A stretch of DNA of 9,996 bases, taken from Azophilus sp964638775. Lineage in GTDB: Bacteria > Pseudomonadota > Gammaproteobacteria > Pseudomonadales > Azotimanducaceae. The DNA lies in NCBI GenBank assembly GCA_964638775.1, contig CAZWZH010000052.1, positions 1-9,996 on the forward strand, read 5' to 3'. Position 1 is the stretch's first letter, and the number at the start of each line of letters is the position of its first letter. This document shows, piece after piece, positions 1 to 5,913 of the stretch. The notes beneath the pieces were generated by a model. It was not told the DNA's origin and searched no databases. It worked only from the letters and a program-made list of their open reading frames with translations. The position numbers and the translations under genes were made by a program.

Positions 1-21
1 CATAAGTTTCTTACATTTCAG
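1..21 (+). repeat. Left terminal inverted repeat of the element
   Basis: The AT-rich arm begins CATAAGTTTCTTACATTTCA. It is the reverse complement of 222-242 with one mismatch (position 13 against 230). Its base composition differs sharply from the GC-rich interior, as is common for ends of small mobile elements. Because the window opens here, the arm may extend further left. Confidence 0.8.
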
Positions 22-118
22 CGTGCCGCACGGGGCCTGTGGCAAGGCGCGGCCCGCCGGGAATGGCCCGCCCCATTGCCAAGGGTCGCAACGCCGCCAC
101 AGGCCCCGTGCGGCGCGC
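21..118 (+). repeat. Left hairpin unit with its own closing stem
   Basis: Arms 21-43 and 96-118 pair at 22 of 23 positions (the mismatch is 24 against 115) and enclose about 52 nt. The enclosed part carries the segments 42-57 and 75-97 that recur, inverted, in the right unit. A 23-bp stem that is almost perfect is far above chance for this length. Seen in sequence; its role is unknown. Confidence 0.75.
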
Positions 119-125
119 CCTCCGG

Positions 126-222
126 GAGCTCGCTCGGCGCACCACTGCGGTGTTGCGACCCTTGCCAATATGCTCGATATTGGCTGCGGGCCGCGCCTTG
201 CATTGGCGCGCCGAGCGAGCTC
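126..222 (-). repeat. Right hairpin unit with a different closing stem
   Basis: Arms 126-140 and 208-222 pair perfectly over 15 bp and enclose 67 nt holding 147-169 and 186-201, the inverted copies of the left unit's inner segments. The closing stem sits at the same place in the unit as the left one but has a different sequence, so pairing is kept while sequence is not. Confidence 0.7.
164..184 (+). repeat. Small perfect hairpin inside the right unit
   Basis: An 8-bp perfect stem, GCCAATAT (164-171) with ATATTGGC (177-184), closes a 5-nt loop GCTCG. It lies inside the right unit and is not matched by an equally perfect hairpin in the left unit. No U-run follows, so it is not a terminator. 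Confidence 0.6.
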
Positions 223-242
223 TGAAATGCAAGAAACTTATG
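222..242 (-). repeat. Right terminal inverted repeat of the element
   Basis: This arm is the partner of 1-21 (20 of 21 complementary). Its last three bases, 240-242, are ATG and form the likely start codon of anmK, so the repeat end and the gene start coincide. Confidence 0.8.
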
Positions 243-1352
243 GGACAGGACACTAGTGTCGGGACACTAACCCTGCTTTACGTCGGCGCAATTACCGGCA
301 CCAGCGTCGACGGCCTCGATCTGGCCCTGGTCGACATCGGCAACGACAGCATTCGCCTCGTCTCCCATGAGACGCGGCCTCTGCCTGACGCCTTGCGCGA
401 CGAGCTCATTCAACTGGGTCAGGGAAAAGACGACCGCCTGGACCGGCTCGGCCGCGCCGACAATGCTCTCGGACGGTTTATCGGGCAATCCATCTCCCAC
501 TTCCTCACCGCATTGAACCTGCCCGAAGGCGAACCGAGGGCCATCGGCAGCCATGGCCAGACGGTCAGGCACCGTCCCGGGGGCCCGTCGCCGTTCACCA
601 TGCAGATCGGCGACCCCAGCCTGATCGCCGAGATAACCGGCATCACGACCATAGCCGACTTCCGCCGACGCGACATGGCGGCCGGGGGCGAGGCCGCTCC
701 CCTGGTGCCGGCGTTTCACGCAAGAATTTTCGCCAGCGATTCGGAGCGCCGGGCGGTGCTCAATATCGGCGGCATAAGCAACATCACCGCACTGGAACCC
801 TTGCGCGGCTTCGACACCGGTCCCGGCAATGCCCTCCTGGATGCCTGGTGCGCTGCGCACACCGGGCGCCGTTTTGACGAAGACGGCACCTGGGCGTCCG
901 GCGGCCGCGTGGTGTCCGGGCTGCTGAGCGCGCTGCTCGCAGACCCCTTTGTGCACCGAACGCCGCCAAAGAGTACCGGCAAGGAACATTACAATCTCGA
1001 ATGGCTTCACGCCTTGCTCGAGCCCGGTTTGCAACCCCGGGACGTCCAGCGCACCCTTGTGGAATTCACCGCCCGTTCGGCAGTCGATGCCCGGAACCGC
1101 TGGGCACCGTCCGTCCAGCGCCTGCTGGTCTGCGGAGGAGGCCGGTTGAACCGCTTTCTGATGCAACGCCTTGCAGAGCTGTCCGGCATACCCGTGCAGA
1201 CGACCGACCGGCACGGCTGGGACGGCGACGCCATCGAGGCCGCCGCTTTCGCCTGGCTGGCTCACCAGCGGCTGGTCGGGGCACCCGGCAACGTACCCGA
1301 GGTCACCGGAGCCAGGGGTCCGCGAGTTCTCGGAGCGGTCTACGCCGGCTGA
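240..1352 (+). CDS. anmK: Anhydro-N-acetylmuramic acid kinase
   Basis: This cytoplasmic enzyme phosphorylates and hydrolyses 1,6-anhydro-MurNAc from cell-wall turnover to give MurNAc-6-phosphate for murein recycling. The 370 aa fit the family length (about 360-370). Visible motifs are the N-terminal phosphate-binding GAITGTSVDG (residues 16-25, where GLMSGTS is usual), AIGSHGQT (101-108), DFRRRDMAAGG (140-150), LNIGGISN (174-181), FDTGPGN with the catalytic Asp192, PPKSTGKE (242-249), CGGGRLN (298-304) and GDAIEAAAFAWL (329-340). The start is unusual: ATG 240 is the last codon of the upstream repeat element, with only a weak AAGAA before it, and gives about a dozen residues more than the family normally has before the glycine-rich motif. 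No ATG, GTG or TTG lies nearer that motif in frame. The frame stays open further upstream through the repeat, which I take as chance. The gene converges on erpA with 15 bp between stops. Confidence 0.93.
   Translation: MGQDTSVGTLTLLYVGAITGTSVDGLDLALVDIGNDSIRLVSHETRPLPDALRDELIQLGQGKDDRLDRLGRADNALGRFIGQSISHFLTALNLPEGEPRAIGSHGQTVRHRPGGPSPFTMQIGDPSLIAEITGITTIADFRRRDMAAGGEAAPLVPAFHARIFASDSERRAVLNIGGISNITALEPLRGFDTGPGNALLDAWCAAHTGRRFDEDGTWASGGRVVSGLLSALLADPFVHRTPPKSTGKEHYNLEWLHALLEPGLQPRDVQRTLVEFTARSAVDARNRWAPSVQRLLVCGGGRLNRFLMQRLAELSGIPVQTTDRHGWDGDAIEAAAFAWLAHQRLVGAPGNVPEVTGARGPRVLGAVYAG
248..269. repeat. Triple GACACTA / TAGTGTC motif at the anmK 5' end
   Basis: The 7-mer GACACTA occurs at 249-255, as its complement TAGTGTC at 254-260, and again at 263-269. 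The first two overlap to form the 12-bp perfect palindrome GACACTAGTGTC (249-260). The second and third form a 7-bp inverted repeat with a 2-nt spacer. The motif lies just outside the right arm of the element and inside the predicted anmK reading frame (codons 4-10). It may be part of the element, a target-site relic or an operator; the sequence does not decide. Confidence 0.5.
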
Positions 1353-1367
1353 ATCGGCCGGGAACGA

Positions 1368-1703
1368 TCAGATTGCGAAGGAATTTCCGCAGCCGCAGGT
1401 GGAAGCGGCATTCGGGTTGCTGACGACGAACTGGGCGCCTTGCAGGTCTTCCCTGTAGTCGACCACGGACCCCGACAGGTAGGGATAACTCAGGCTGTCC
1501 ACCACCATCGTGATGCCGTCTCGCTGCACAACCGCATCGTCGTCGGCAACGGCTTCATCGAATGTGAACCCGTACGAGAACCCGCTGCAGCCCCCACCCG
1601 TTATGAACACCCGCAGCTTGAGGTCGTCGCCTTCCTCTTCGATGAGCTGCCGCACTTTGGTGGCGGCGCGCTCCGACAACGCGATCTCAGCCTGCCAGGA
1701 CAT
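1368..1703 (-). CDS. erpA: A-type iron-sulfur cluster carrier protein ErpA
   Basis: The 111-aa protein closely follows E. coli ErpA along its length, including LKLRVFITGGGCSGFSYGF and the end STCGCGNSFAI. A-type carriers hold an Fe-S cluster with three cysteines and deliver it to apoproteins, in E. coli including the isoprenoid enzymes IspG and IspH. All three are present: Cys39 in GGGCSG, and Cys103 and Cys105 in CGC. The residues around them favour ErpA over IscA or SufA. The start ATG at 1703 fits the family; I see no strong ribosome binding site. It is last in a probable minus-strand operon after the DUF6776-type gene and bactofilin, with 48 bp to the bactofilin stop, and it converges on anmK. 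The same erpA-anmK pairing is, from memory, found in Pseudomonas. Confidence 0.95.
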   Translation of the reverse strand: MSWQAEIALSERAATKVRQLIEEEGDDLKLRVFITGGGCSGFSYGFTFDEAVADDDAVVQRDGITMVVDSLSYPYLSGSVVDYREDLQGAQFVVSNPNAASTCGCGNSFAI

Positions 1704-1751
1704 GAACTGCCAATTCGTCGAACCTGCCTGGATTATACAGCCCGCCGGGGT

Positions 1752-2159
1752 TCATCCAATCGAGTCGTCGTCCCGAGTGCCGACGGGCAGGGCATGCACG
1801 TTCGCGGCGGCCTGTTCCTGAGGAACCATGCGGCCATCGATCAAGGCTCCGGTCTGCACTTCGACCAGCTTGTAGTGGATGTCGCCGCGAATCCGGGCGC
1901 TCCCGGCCACTTCCAGGCGCAAATCCGCATGAACATCCCCTTCGACCACGCCACCGATAACGACGTTGGGCGCGCGAATCTCCCCCTTTACCGACCCCTC
2001 CTCACTGACCACCAAAGTGCCCTGCGACTCGTTCCCCCCCTCGATATCTCCGATCACCGCGCCATTCACGTACAGTTCGCCCGCAAAGCGGATGTGGCCG
2101 TCCACGGATGTGTCGGCCGCGATGAGCGTAACGTTCTTGTTGGCTTTCGACTTGATCAA
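1752..2159 (-). CDS. Bactofilin (polymer-forming cytoskeletal protein)
   Basis: The 135-aa protein has the bactofilin (DUF583) fold signature: TLIAADTSVDGHIRFAGELY near the start, then short repeats such as VNGAVIGDIEG, LVVSEEGSVKGEI, VVIGGVVEGDVHADL and LEVAGSARIRGDI, spaced as rungs of a right-handed beta-helix from about residue 10 to 112. Bactofilins polymerise without nucleotide and act in cell shape, cell-wall placement or polar organisation, often on the inner membrane. The C-terminal 20 residues look disordered. I choose the TTG at 2159 because a GGAG (2167-2170) lies 7 nt upstream. The longer open frame to 2291 would overlap the upstream gene and adds a sequence unlike the family. 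It lies between the DUF6776-type gene (73 bp upstream) and erpA. The partner membrane protein and this filament may act together, which is inference. Confidence 0.88.
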   Translation of the reverse strand: MIKSKANKNVTLIAADTSVDGHIRFAGELYVNGAVIGDIEGGNESQGTLVVSEEGSVKGEIRAPNVVIGGVVEGDVHADLRLEVAGSARIRGDIHYKLVEVQTGALIDGRMVPQEQAAANVHALPVGTRDDDSIG

Positions 2160-2166
2160 TGTTTGT

Positions 2167-2170
2167 CTCC
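2167..2170 (-). promoter_or_regulatory. Ribosome binding site deciding the bactofilin TTG start
   Basis: Read on the minus strand, GGAG is followed by 7 nt and then TTG (2159-2157). No ATG or GTG in this frame is similarly placed, so this site argues for the non-ATG start. Confidence 0.65.
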
Positions 2171-2232
2171 GTCGTTTCAGCGGTGACCGTCCATGGTACC
2201 GCAACCAGACAGTGCCGGCTCCCGCTCCCGGC

Positions 2233-3012
2233 CTATCGAACCGTGTCGGGCCAGTTGAACGTGCGCTCGACCCCGGCGCTGTTTCCCCCAAGGGGGTTCA
2301 ATCTCACCGTTACCCGCAACGGGCGAAATGCTTCCGGCAGGGTCAGCGAACCGGACAGGCGTTGAAAGTAGCGGAATCGGTAGTCGAGCGGAGCGGAATC
2401 CGGTTCGTGACCTTCCGGCAAGGACAGTTCATGCTCCTTGTCGCCCTTGAGGCCCGATATCTTGAGCCGCGCGGTGCCCCTGGCCCAGTCGTCCTGGTCC
2501 GACGGACGGGTCAACAGCAACCGGTAACCGTAACTGGCGGAATCCTCCAGCCGGAACACTTCGAAGTCGGCGATATCCAATGCCCGGCCGAGAGACGACG
2601 CATCCATCACCCGGCGATAGAACCCGAGTTGTTCCTGCAACTCCCGGACGGTCCCGCGCAGTTCGGTCATCTCCTCGCGCTGGATCGCAAGCGCCTGCCG
2701 CTCCACTTCACGGGCGAGTTCGGCATCTGCCAGCCGGCCGCCGGCATCCTCCAGCTCGAGTTCCAGCGCCTTGATCCGTCCGCCGAGATAGTCGACTGTG
2801 TCCCGGTCGAGTTCCGCCTGGCGCATCGCCCAAAGGTACCCCCCAAGGGCAGCCAGCCCGAGCGCCACCGCCAGACCCAGCAGGATCAGCATGCGTCCCA
2901 CGGGCGTCCGGGGCACCACCATCATGCGCTGGTATGCTGCAGACCTGTCGCGGCCAAACACCAAATCAATCGCTCGCCGAAGCGTATTCAGGACAGCGAC
3001 TATATCAGCCAC
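2233..3012 (-). CDS. DUF6776-type membrane-anchored coiled-coil protein
   Basis: The function is unknown. The 259-aa protein starts with a charged amphipathic stretch (1-40), then one strong membrane helix (about 41-62, MLILLGLAVALGLAALGGYL). A Glu/Arg/Leu-rich coiled coil follows (about 65-135), then a C-terminal domain rich in beta-type sequence (about 140-259), probably outside the cytoplasmic membrane. From memory this layout and position, upstream of a bactofilin gene and erpA, match the DUF6776 family of Gammaproteobacteria. The start is a GTG at 3012 without a clear ribosome binding site; ATGs at residues 30 and 31 (2925, 2922) would still keep the membrane helix. The gene is first of the minus-strand cluster and divergent from hemJ. 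A bitopic coiled-coil protein beside a filament former could link the filament to the envelope, which is inference only. Confidence 0.75.
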   Translation of the reverse strand: MADIVAVLNTLRRAIDLVFGRDRSAAYQRMMVVPRTPVGRMLILLGLAVALGLAALGGYLWAMRQAELDRDTVDYLGGRIKALELELEDAGGRLADAELAREVERQALAIQREEMTELRGTVRELQEQLGFYRRVMDASSLGRALDIADFEVFRLEDSASYGYRLLLTRPSDQDDWARGTARLKISGLKGDKEHELSLPEGHEPDSAPLDYRFRYFQRLSGSLTLPEAFRPLRVTVRLNPLGGNSAGVERTFNWPDTVR

Positions 3013-3102
3013 CGCCCTGCTGCTTTCCCGAGGCGCTTTGCCGGGGTGTTCCGATCTCCAAGTGGCTGTAAACTGCGGCGCCGGCGCTCTCGAGGCGAAT
3101 CA
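3013..3102. promoter_or_regulatory. Divergent intergenic region between the DUF6776-type gene and hemJ
   Basis: This 90-bp gap must carry the start signals of both divergent clusters, unless hemJ is read from further upstream. On the plus strand TAAACT (3069-3074) is a 4-of-6 match to a -10 box, but no good -35 lies 16-18 bp before it. GAGG at 3092-3095 sits 7 nt before the hemJ ATG and is a reasonable ribosome binding site. I see no clear operator. Confidence 0.3.
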
Positions 3103-3555
3103 ATGACCGATTACATTGCGTTGTCTGCGGGCTACCTGTGGATCAAGGCGGCGCACCTGATTGCCATGGTGTGCTGGTTCGCGGGCCTCTTCTATCTGCC
3201 CCGGCTGTTCGTCTACCACCGGGCAGCGGCCGACACCATCGGTCGCGAGCGCTTCGCCGTCATGGAGTCCAGGCTCTTCCGGATCATCATGAATCCCGCC
3301 ATGATCGCGACCCTGGTGTTCGGAATCTGGGCACTCGTGGAAACCTGGCAGGTGTACCGGACGGCCGCCTGGCTCTGGACCAAGGTCGCCCTGGTCGTTC
3401 TGCTGGTGGGCTATCACCACTACTGCATCAGGATCATGCGTACCCTGGCGGCCGGCGATCAGGCGCCCGGCGAAAAGTTTCTGCGCCTGTTCAACGAAAT
3501 ACCCACCGCGGTGCTCATCGCCGTCATCGTTCTCGCCGTCGTGAAACCGTTCTAG
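3103..3555 (+). CDS. hemJ: HemJ-type protoporphyrinogen IX oxidase
   Basis: HemJ oxidises protoporphyrinogen IX to protoporphyrin IX, the penultimate heme step, in organisms without HemG or HemY. The 150-aa protein is a four-helix membrane protein (about residues 10-33, 62-82, 86-108 and 132-150). It has the family pattern WIKAAHLIAMVCWFAGLFYL (13-32), with His18 as the expected heme ligand, His39 in RLFVYH, and Lys94 in WLWTKVALV. The ATG at 3103 is preceded by GAGG (3092-3095). The much longer open frame reaching back over the divergent cluster is a GC-rich artefact. The stop lies 6 nt before hemL, so the two are very likely co-transcribed and translationally coupled. That neighbour supports a tetrapyrrole role over other small CopD-like membrane proteins. 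Confidence 0.88.
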   Translation: MTDYIALSAGYLWIKAAHLIAMVCWFAGLFYLPRLFVYHRAAADTIGRERFAVMESRLFRIIMNPAMIATLVFGIWALVETWQVYRTAAWLWTKVALVVLLVGYHHYCIRIMRTLAAGDQAPGEKFLRLFNEIPTAVLIAVIVLAVVKPF

Positions 3556-3561
3556 CCGCCC

Positions 3562-4845
3562 ATGGACCGCAGCAAATCCAAGGCCCTGTTCACCCGTGCC
3601 CAGCTCTCGATTCCGGGCGGCGTCAATTCCCCCGTCCGCGCGTTCAAGGGAGTCGGCGGCCATCCGGTCTTCTTCGAAACCGGCGAAGGCGTCTACCTTG
3701 AGGATGTCGACGGCAATCGGTATATCGACTATGTCGCCTCCTGGGGCCCGATGCTGCTCGGGCACCGCCACGCCGGCGTTGTCGAGGCGATCAGGGCGCA
3801 GGCAGGCCGAGCACTCGGTTTCGGCGCTCCGACCGGGCAAGAGACGGATCTGGCCGAACGGGTTGTTTCCATGGTGCCGGGCATCGAAAAAATCCGCCTC
3901 GTCAACTCCGGAACCGAGGCGACGATGTCGGCGATTCGGCTCGCCAGGGGGTTCACGGGGCGCGACCTCATCATCAAGTTCGATGGTTGCTACCACGGGC
4001 ATTCCGATTCGCTGCTGGTCAGGGCGGGTTCCGGGCTGCTGACCCTGGGCATCCCGAATTCGCCGGGCGTTCCGGACGCCGTGGCATCGAAAACGCTGAC
4101 GCTGCCGTTCAACGATCTCGATGCGGTTCGCCGGGCGTTTGACGCCTATCCCGGGCAGATCGCCGGCGTGATACTGGAGCCGGTAGCCGGCAACATGGGA
4201 TGCGTGCCGCCCCTGGCGGGCTATCTGGATGGGTTGCGGGATATCACGGCCCTTTCGGGAAGCCTGCTGATTTTCGACGAGGTGATGACCGGATTTCGCG
4301 TCGCAAGAGGCGGTGCCCAGGCGCTCTACGGCGTCACTCCGGATCTGACCACCCTCGGCAAGGTCATCGGGGGCGGCCTGCCGATCGGCGCTTTCGGCGG
4401 TACGGCCGCCATCATGGACCACATCGCGCCTGCGGGGCCGGTCTATCAGGCGGGCACTCTGTCCGGCAATCCGCTGGCGGTGGCCGCGGGCATCGCCATG
4501 CTCGAATCGCTCGATGAAAATTTCTACAGGGTACTTGCCGAGCGTACCGAACGCCTTGCCGGGGGCCTGCGCGAACGGGCCGCCCGCCACAACCACCCGC
4601 TGACGGTGAACTTCGTCTGCGGCATGTTCAGCCTGTTCTTCGATGCTCCGGAAGAAGTCACCGAGTTCAGCCACGTCGCGAATTCCAGCGTCGACACCTT
4701 CAACCGCTTCTTTCACGGCATGCTCGACCGCGGCGTCTACCTGGCCCCGAGCGCGTTCGAGGCGGGCTTCCTGGGCCTGCACCACACACCGGACGTGCTT
4801 GATGCCACACTGGACGCGGCGGACGGTGCGTTCGCCGACCTCTGA
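3562..4845 (+). CDS. hemL: Glutamate-1-semialdehyde 2,1-aminomutase
   Basis: This PLP enzyme moves the amino group of glutamate-1-semialdehyde to give 5-aminolevulinate, the committed precursor of heme in the C5 pathway. The 427 aa match the usual length. Diagnostic stretches are SIPGGVNSPVRAFKGVGG (16-33), the cofactor phosphate site NSGTEAT (115-121), FDGCYHGHSD (140-149), FDEVMTGFR with Asp239 at the pyridine nitrogen, and TTLGKVIGGGLPIGAFGG with the Schiff-base Lys267. The C-terminal YLAPSAFEAGFLGLHHT is also typical. It begins 6 nt after hemJ without a clear ribosome binding site, consistent with coupling. The PfkB-type kinase follows after 25 nt. An antisense open frame spanning this gene is a codon-bias shadow. 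Confidence 0.97.
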   Translation: MDRSKSKALFTRAQLSIPGGVNSPVRAFKGVGGHPVFFETGEGVYLEDVDGNRYIDYVASWGPMLLGHRHAGVVEAIRAQAGRALGFGAPTGQETDLAERVVSMVPGIEKIRLVNSGTEATMSAIRLARGFTGRDLIIKFDGCYHGHSDSLLVRAGSGLLTLGIPNSPGVPDAVASKTLTLPFNDLDAVRRAFDAYPGQIAGVILEPVAGNMGCVPPLAGYLDGLRDITALSGSLLIFDEVMTGFRVARGGAQALYGVTPDLTTLGKVIGGGLPIGAFGGTAAIMDHIAPAGPVYQAGTLSGNPLAVAAGIAMLESLDENFYRVLAERTERLAGGLRERAARHNHPLTVNFVCGMFSLFFDAPEEVTEFSHVANSSVDTFNRFFHGMLDRGVYLAPSAFEAGFLGLHHTPDVLDATLDAADGAFADL

Positions 4846-4857
4846 ACCCGCACCGCC

Positions 4858-4862
4858 AAGGA
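4858..4862 (+). promoter_or_regulatory. Ribosome binding site deciding the kinase GTG start
   Basis: AAGGA lies 8 nt before GTG 4871. The first ATG in this frame after the hemL stop is at residue 14, inside the conserved N-terminal strand, so the GTG is the supported start. Confidence 0.7.
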
Positions 4863-4870
4863 TTCAACAA

Positions 4871-5890
4871 GTGTACGACGTCTACGGATTGGGAAACGCC
4901 CTGGTCGACATGGAATACCGGGTCGATGAGGCGTTCCTGGCCCGGCATGGAATTGCGAAGGGACACATGACCCTCGTGGACGAAGAACGCATGGTCGCGC
5001 TGATCGAGGATCTTTCCGACACGAAGCCGGTGCGGAGCAGCGGCGGTTCCGCGGCCAACACCGTCGTAGCCGTCCAGGGCTTCGGAGGAAGGGGTTACTA
5101 CTCCTGCAAGGTCTCAGACGATGAAACCGGCCGCTTCTTTCTCGAAAACCTGGCCGGTTTCGGTATCGGCACGAACCCGGGCGCCGCCGCGCCGGCTGGC
5201 ACGTCCGGCCGCTGCCTCGTGCTGATCACCGACGATGCCGAACGGACGATGAACACGTTCCTGGGCGTGTCAAGCGAACTGGGCACCGCGGAAATCGACG
5301 AATCCGCACTCTCGAGCGCCCGGATCTTCTACGTCGAAGGCTACGTCAGTTCTTCTCCCGATGCCTTGGAAGCGGCTTCCACTTCCAGGCAACTCGCGGA
5401 AAAGAAAGGCGTGGCAACGGCGGTCAGCATGTCCGACCCCAGCATCGTCACCCTGTTCCGGAGCAATCTCGAGCACCTGCTCGGGAACGGGGTGAACTAT
5501 CTTTTCTGCAACGAGGAGGAAGCGCTCACCTGGGCGCGAACCGACCGCCTCGATATCGCCATCGCGGAACTGAAGGACATCGCCCGAACCTGCAACCTCA
5601 CACTGGGCCGCCGCGGCAGCATGACTGTGACGCAGGGCCGAACCGTCACCGTACCCGGCTACGACGTAAAAGCCCGCGACACCAACGGCGCCGGAGACAT
5701 GTACGCCGGCGCCTGCCTCCACGGATGGACAAACGGCATGGAGGCCCCCGCAGCCGCAAGATTCGGCAATTTCGCCGCAGCGACACTCATCCAGCACTAC
5801 GGCGCCCGCCTGCGGCGAATCGAGCTATACCGGCAGGTGCTGCTCGCCTTCAGGCAGTCTCGCCAACCTCCATCCCCAGACGTCGACTAG
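4871..5890 (+). CDS. PfkB-family carbohydrate/nucleoside kinase, adenosine-kinase type
   Basis: A ribokinase-fold (PfkB) kinase of 339 aa. It opens with YDVYGLGNALVDMEYRV (2-18). The substrate and lid region has KGHMTLVDEE (30-39) and the glycine motif SGGSAANT (57-64). NEEEA (214-218) matches the NxxE magnesium motif. The catalytic signature DTNGAGDMYAG (270-280) carries the base Asp276 and the anion hole. Proteins with this DTNGAGD form and N-terminus are usually annotated as adenosine kinase (adenosine + ATP to AMP + ADP), but another sugar or nucleoside substrate cannot be excluded. The GTG start is set by AAGGA (4858-4862). It follows hemL by 25 nt, probably in the same transcript, though no direct link to heme synthesis is evident. 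Its stop is 23 bp from that of the convergent sfsA, with no strong terminator between. Confidence 0.85.
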   Translation: MYDVYGLGNALVDMEYRVDEAFLARHGIAKGHMTLVDEERMVALIEDLSDTKPVRSSGGSAANTVVAVQGFGGRGYYSCKVSDDETGRFFLENLAGFGIGTNPGAAAPAGTSGRCLVLITDDAERTMNTFLGVSSELGTAEIDESALSSARIFYVEGYVSSSPDALEAASTSRQLAEKKGVATAVSMSDPSIVTLFRSNLEHLLGNGVNYLFCNEEEALTWARTDRLDIAIAELKDIARTCNLTLGRRGSMTVTQGRTVTVPGYDVKARDTNGAGDMYAGACLHGWTNGMEAPAAARFGNFAAATLIQHYGARLRRIELYRQVLLAFRQSRQPPSPDVD

Positions 5891-5913
5891 CAGTTTCAGA
5901 CCGCACCCCCTTC

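Larger units (their letters stand above)
1..242. repeat. Composite inverted-repeat element of two head-to-head hairpin units
   Basis: This non-coding stretch is an imperfect palindrome. Outer arms 1-21 and 222-242 are complementary at 20 of 21 positions. Inside are 42-57 with 186-201 (16 of 16) and 75-97 with 147-169 (21 of 23). Spacing is collinear in the two halves: 20 nt between first and second arms on both sides, and 17 against 16 nt between second and third. Two further stems pair within each half: 21-43 with 96-118 (22 of 23) and 126-140 with 208-222 (15 of 15). It is best read as two inverted copies of one unit of about 120 bp, meeting near 119-125. No protein is supported here; the open frame through it is a GC-rich shadow. 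It resembles non-autonomous mobile elements or paired REP-like repeats, but I recognise no named family. The left end may continue beyond the window. Confidence 0.85.

Noticed and set aside
39..239. Coding extension of anmK through the repeat element
   Set aside because: The sequence is a set of palindromic arms, so its translation is dictated by the repeat; it has no similarity to AnmK and no ribosome binding site decides a start there.
1..242. CRISPR array, tRNA or riboswitch as an explanation of the left-end structure
   Set aside because: Repeats are inverted rather than regularly spaced direct repeats, there is no tRNA cloverleaf with conserved T-loop bases, and no known riboswitch core is recognisable.
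1345..1361. CCGGC/GCCGG hairpin between anmK and erpA as a terminator
   Set aside because: The stem is only 5 bp with a 7-nt loop, it overlaps the anmK stop codon and has no T run on either strand.
1966..3102. Upstream in-frame extension of hemJ across the divergent cluster
   Set aside because: It is antisense to bactofilin and the DUF6776-type gene and unlike the HemJ family; the ATG at 3103 with GAGG upstream gives the normal protein length.
3100..4785. Long antisense open frame (561 codons) over hemJ and hemL
   Set aside because: It lies opposite two clear family genes, its product is low-complexity charged sequence without recognisable motifs, and GC-rich codon bias commonly leaves such frames open.
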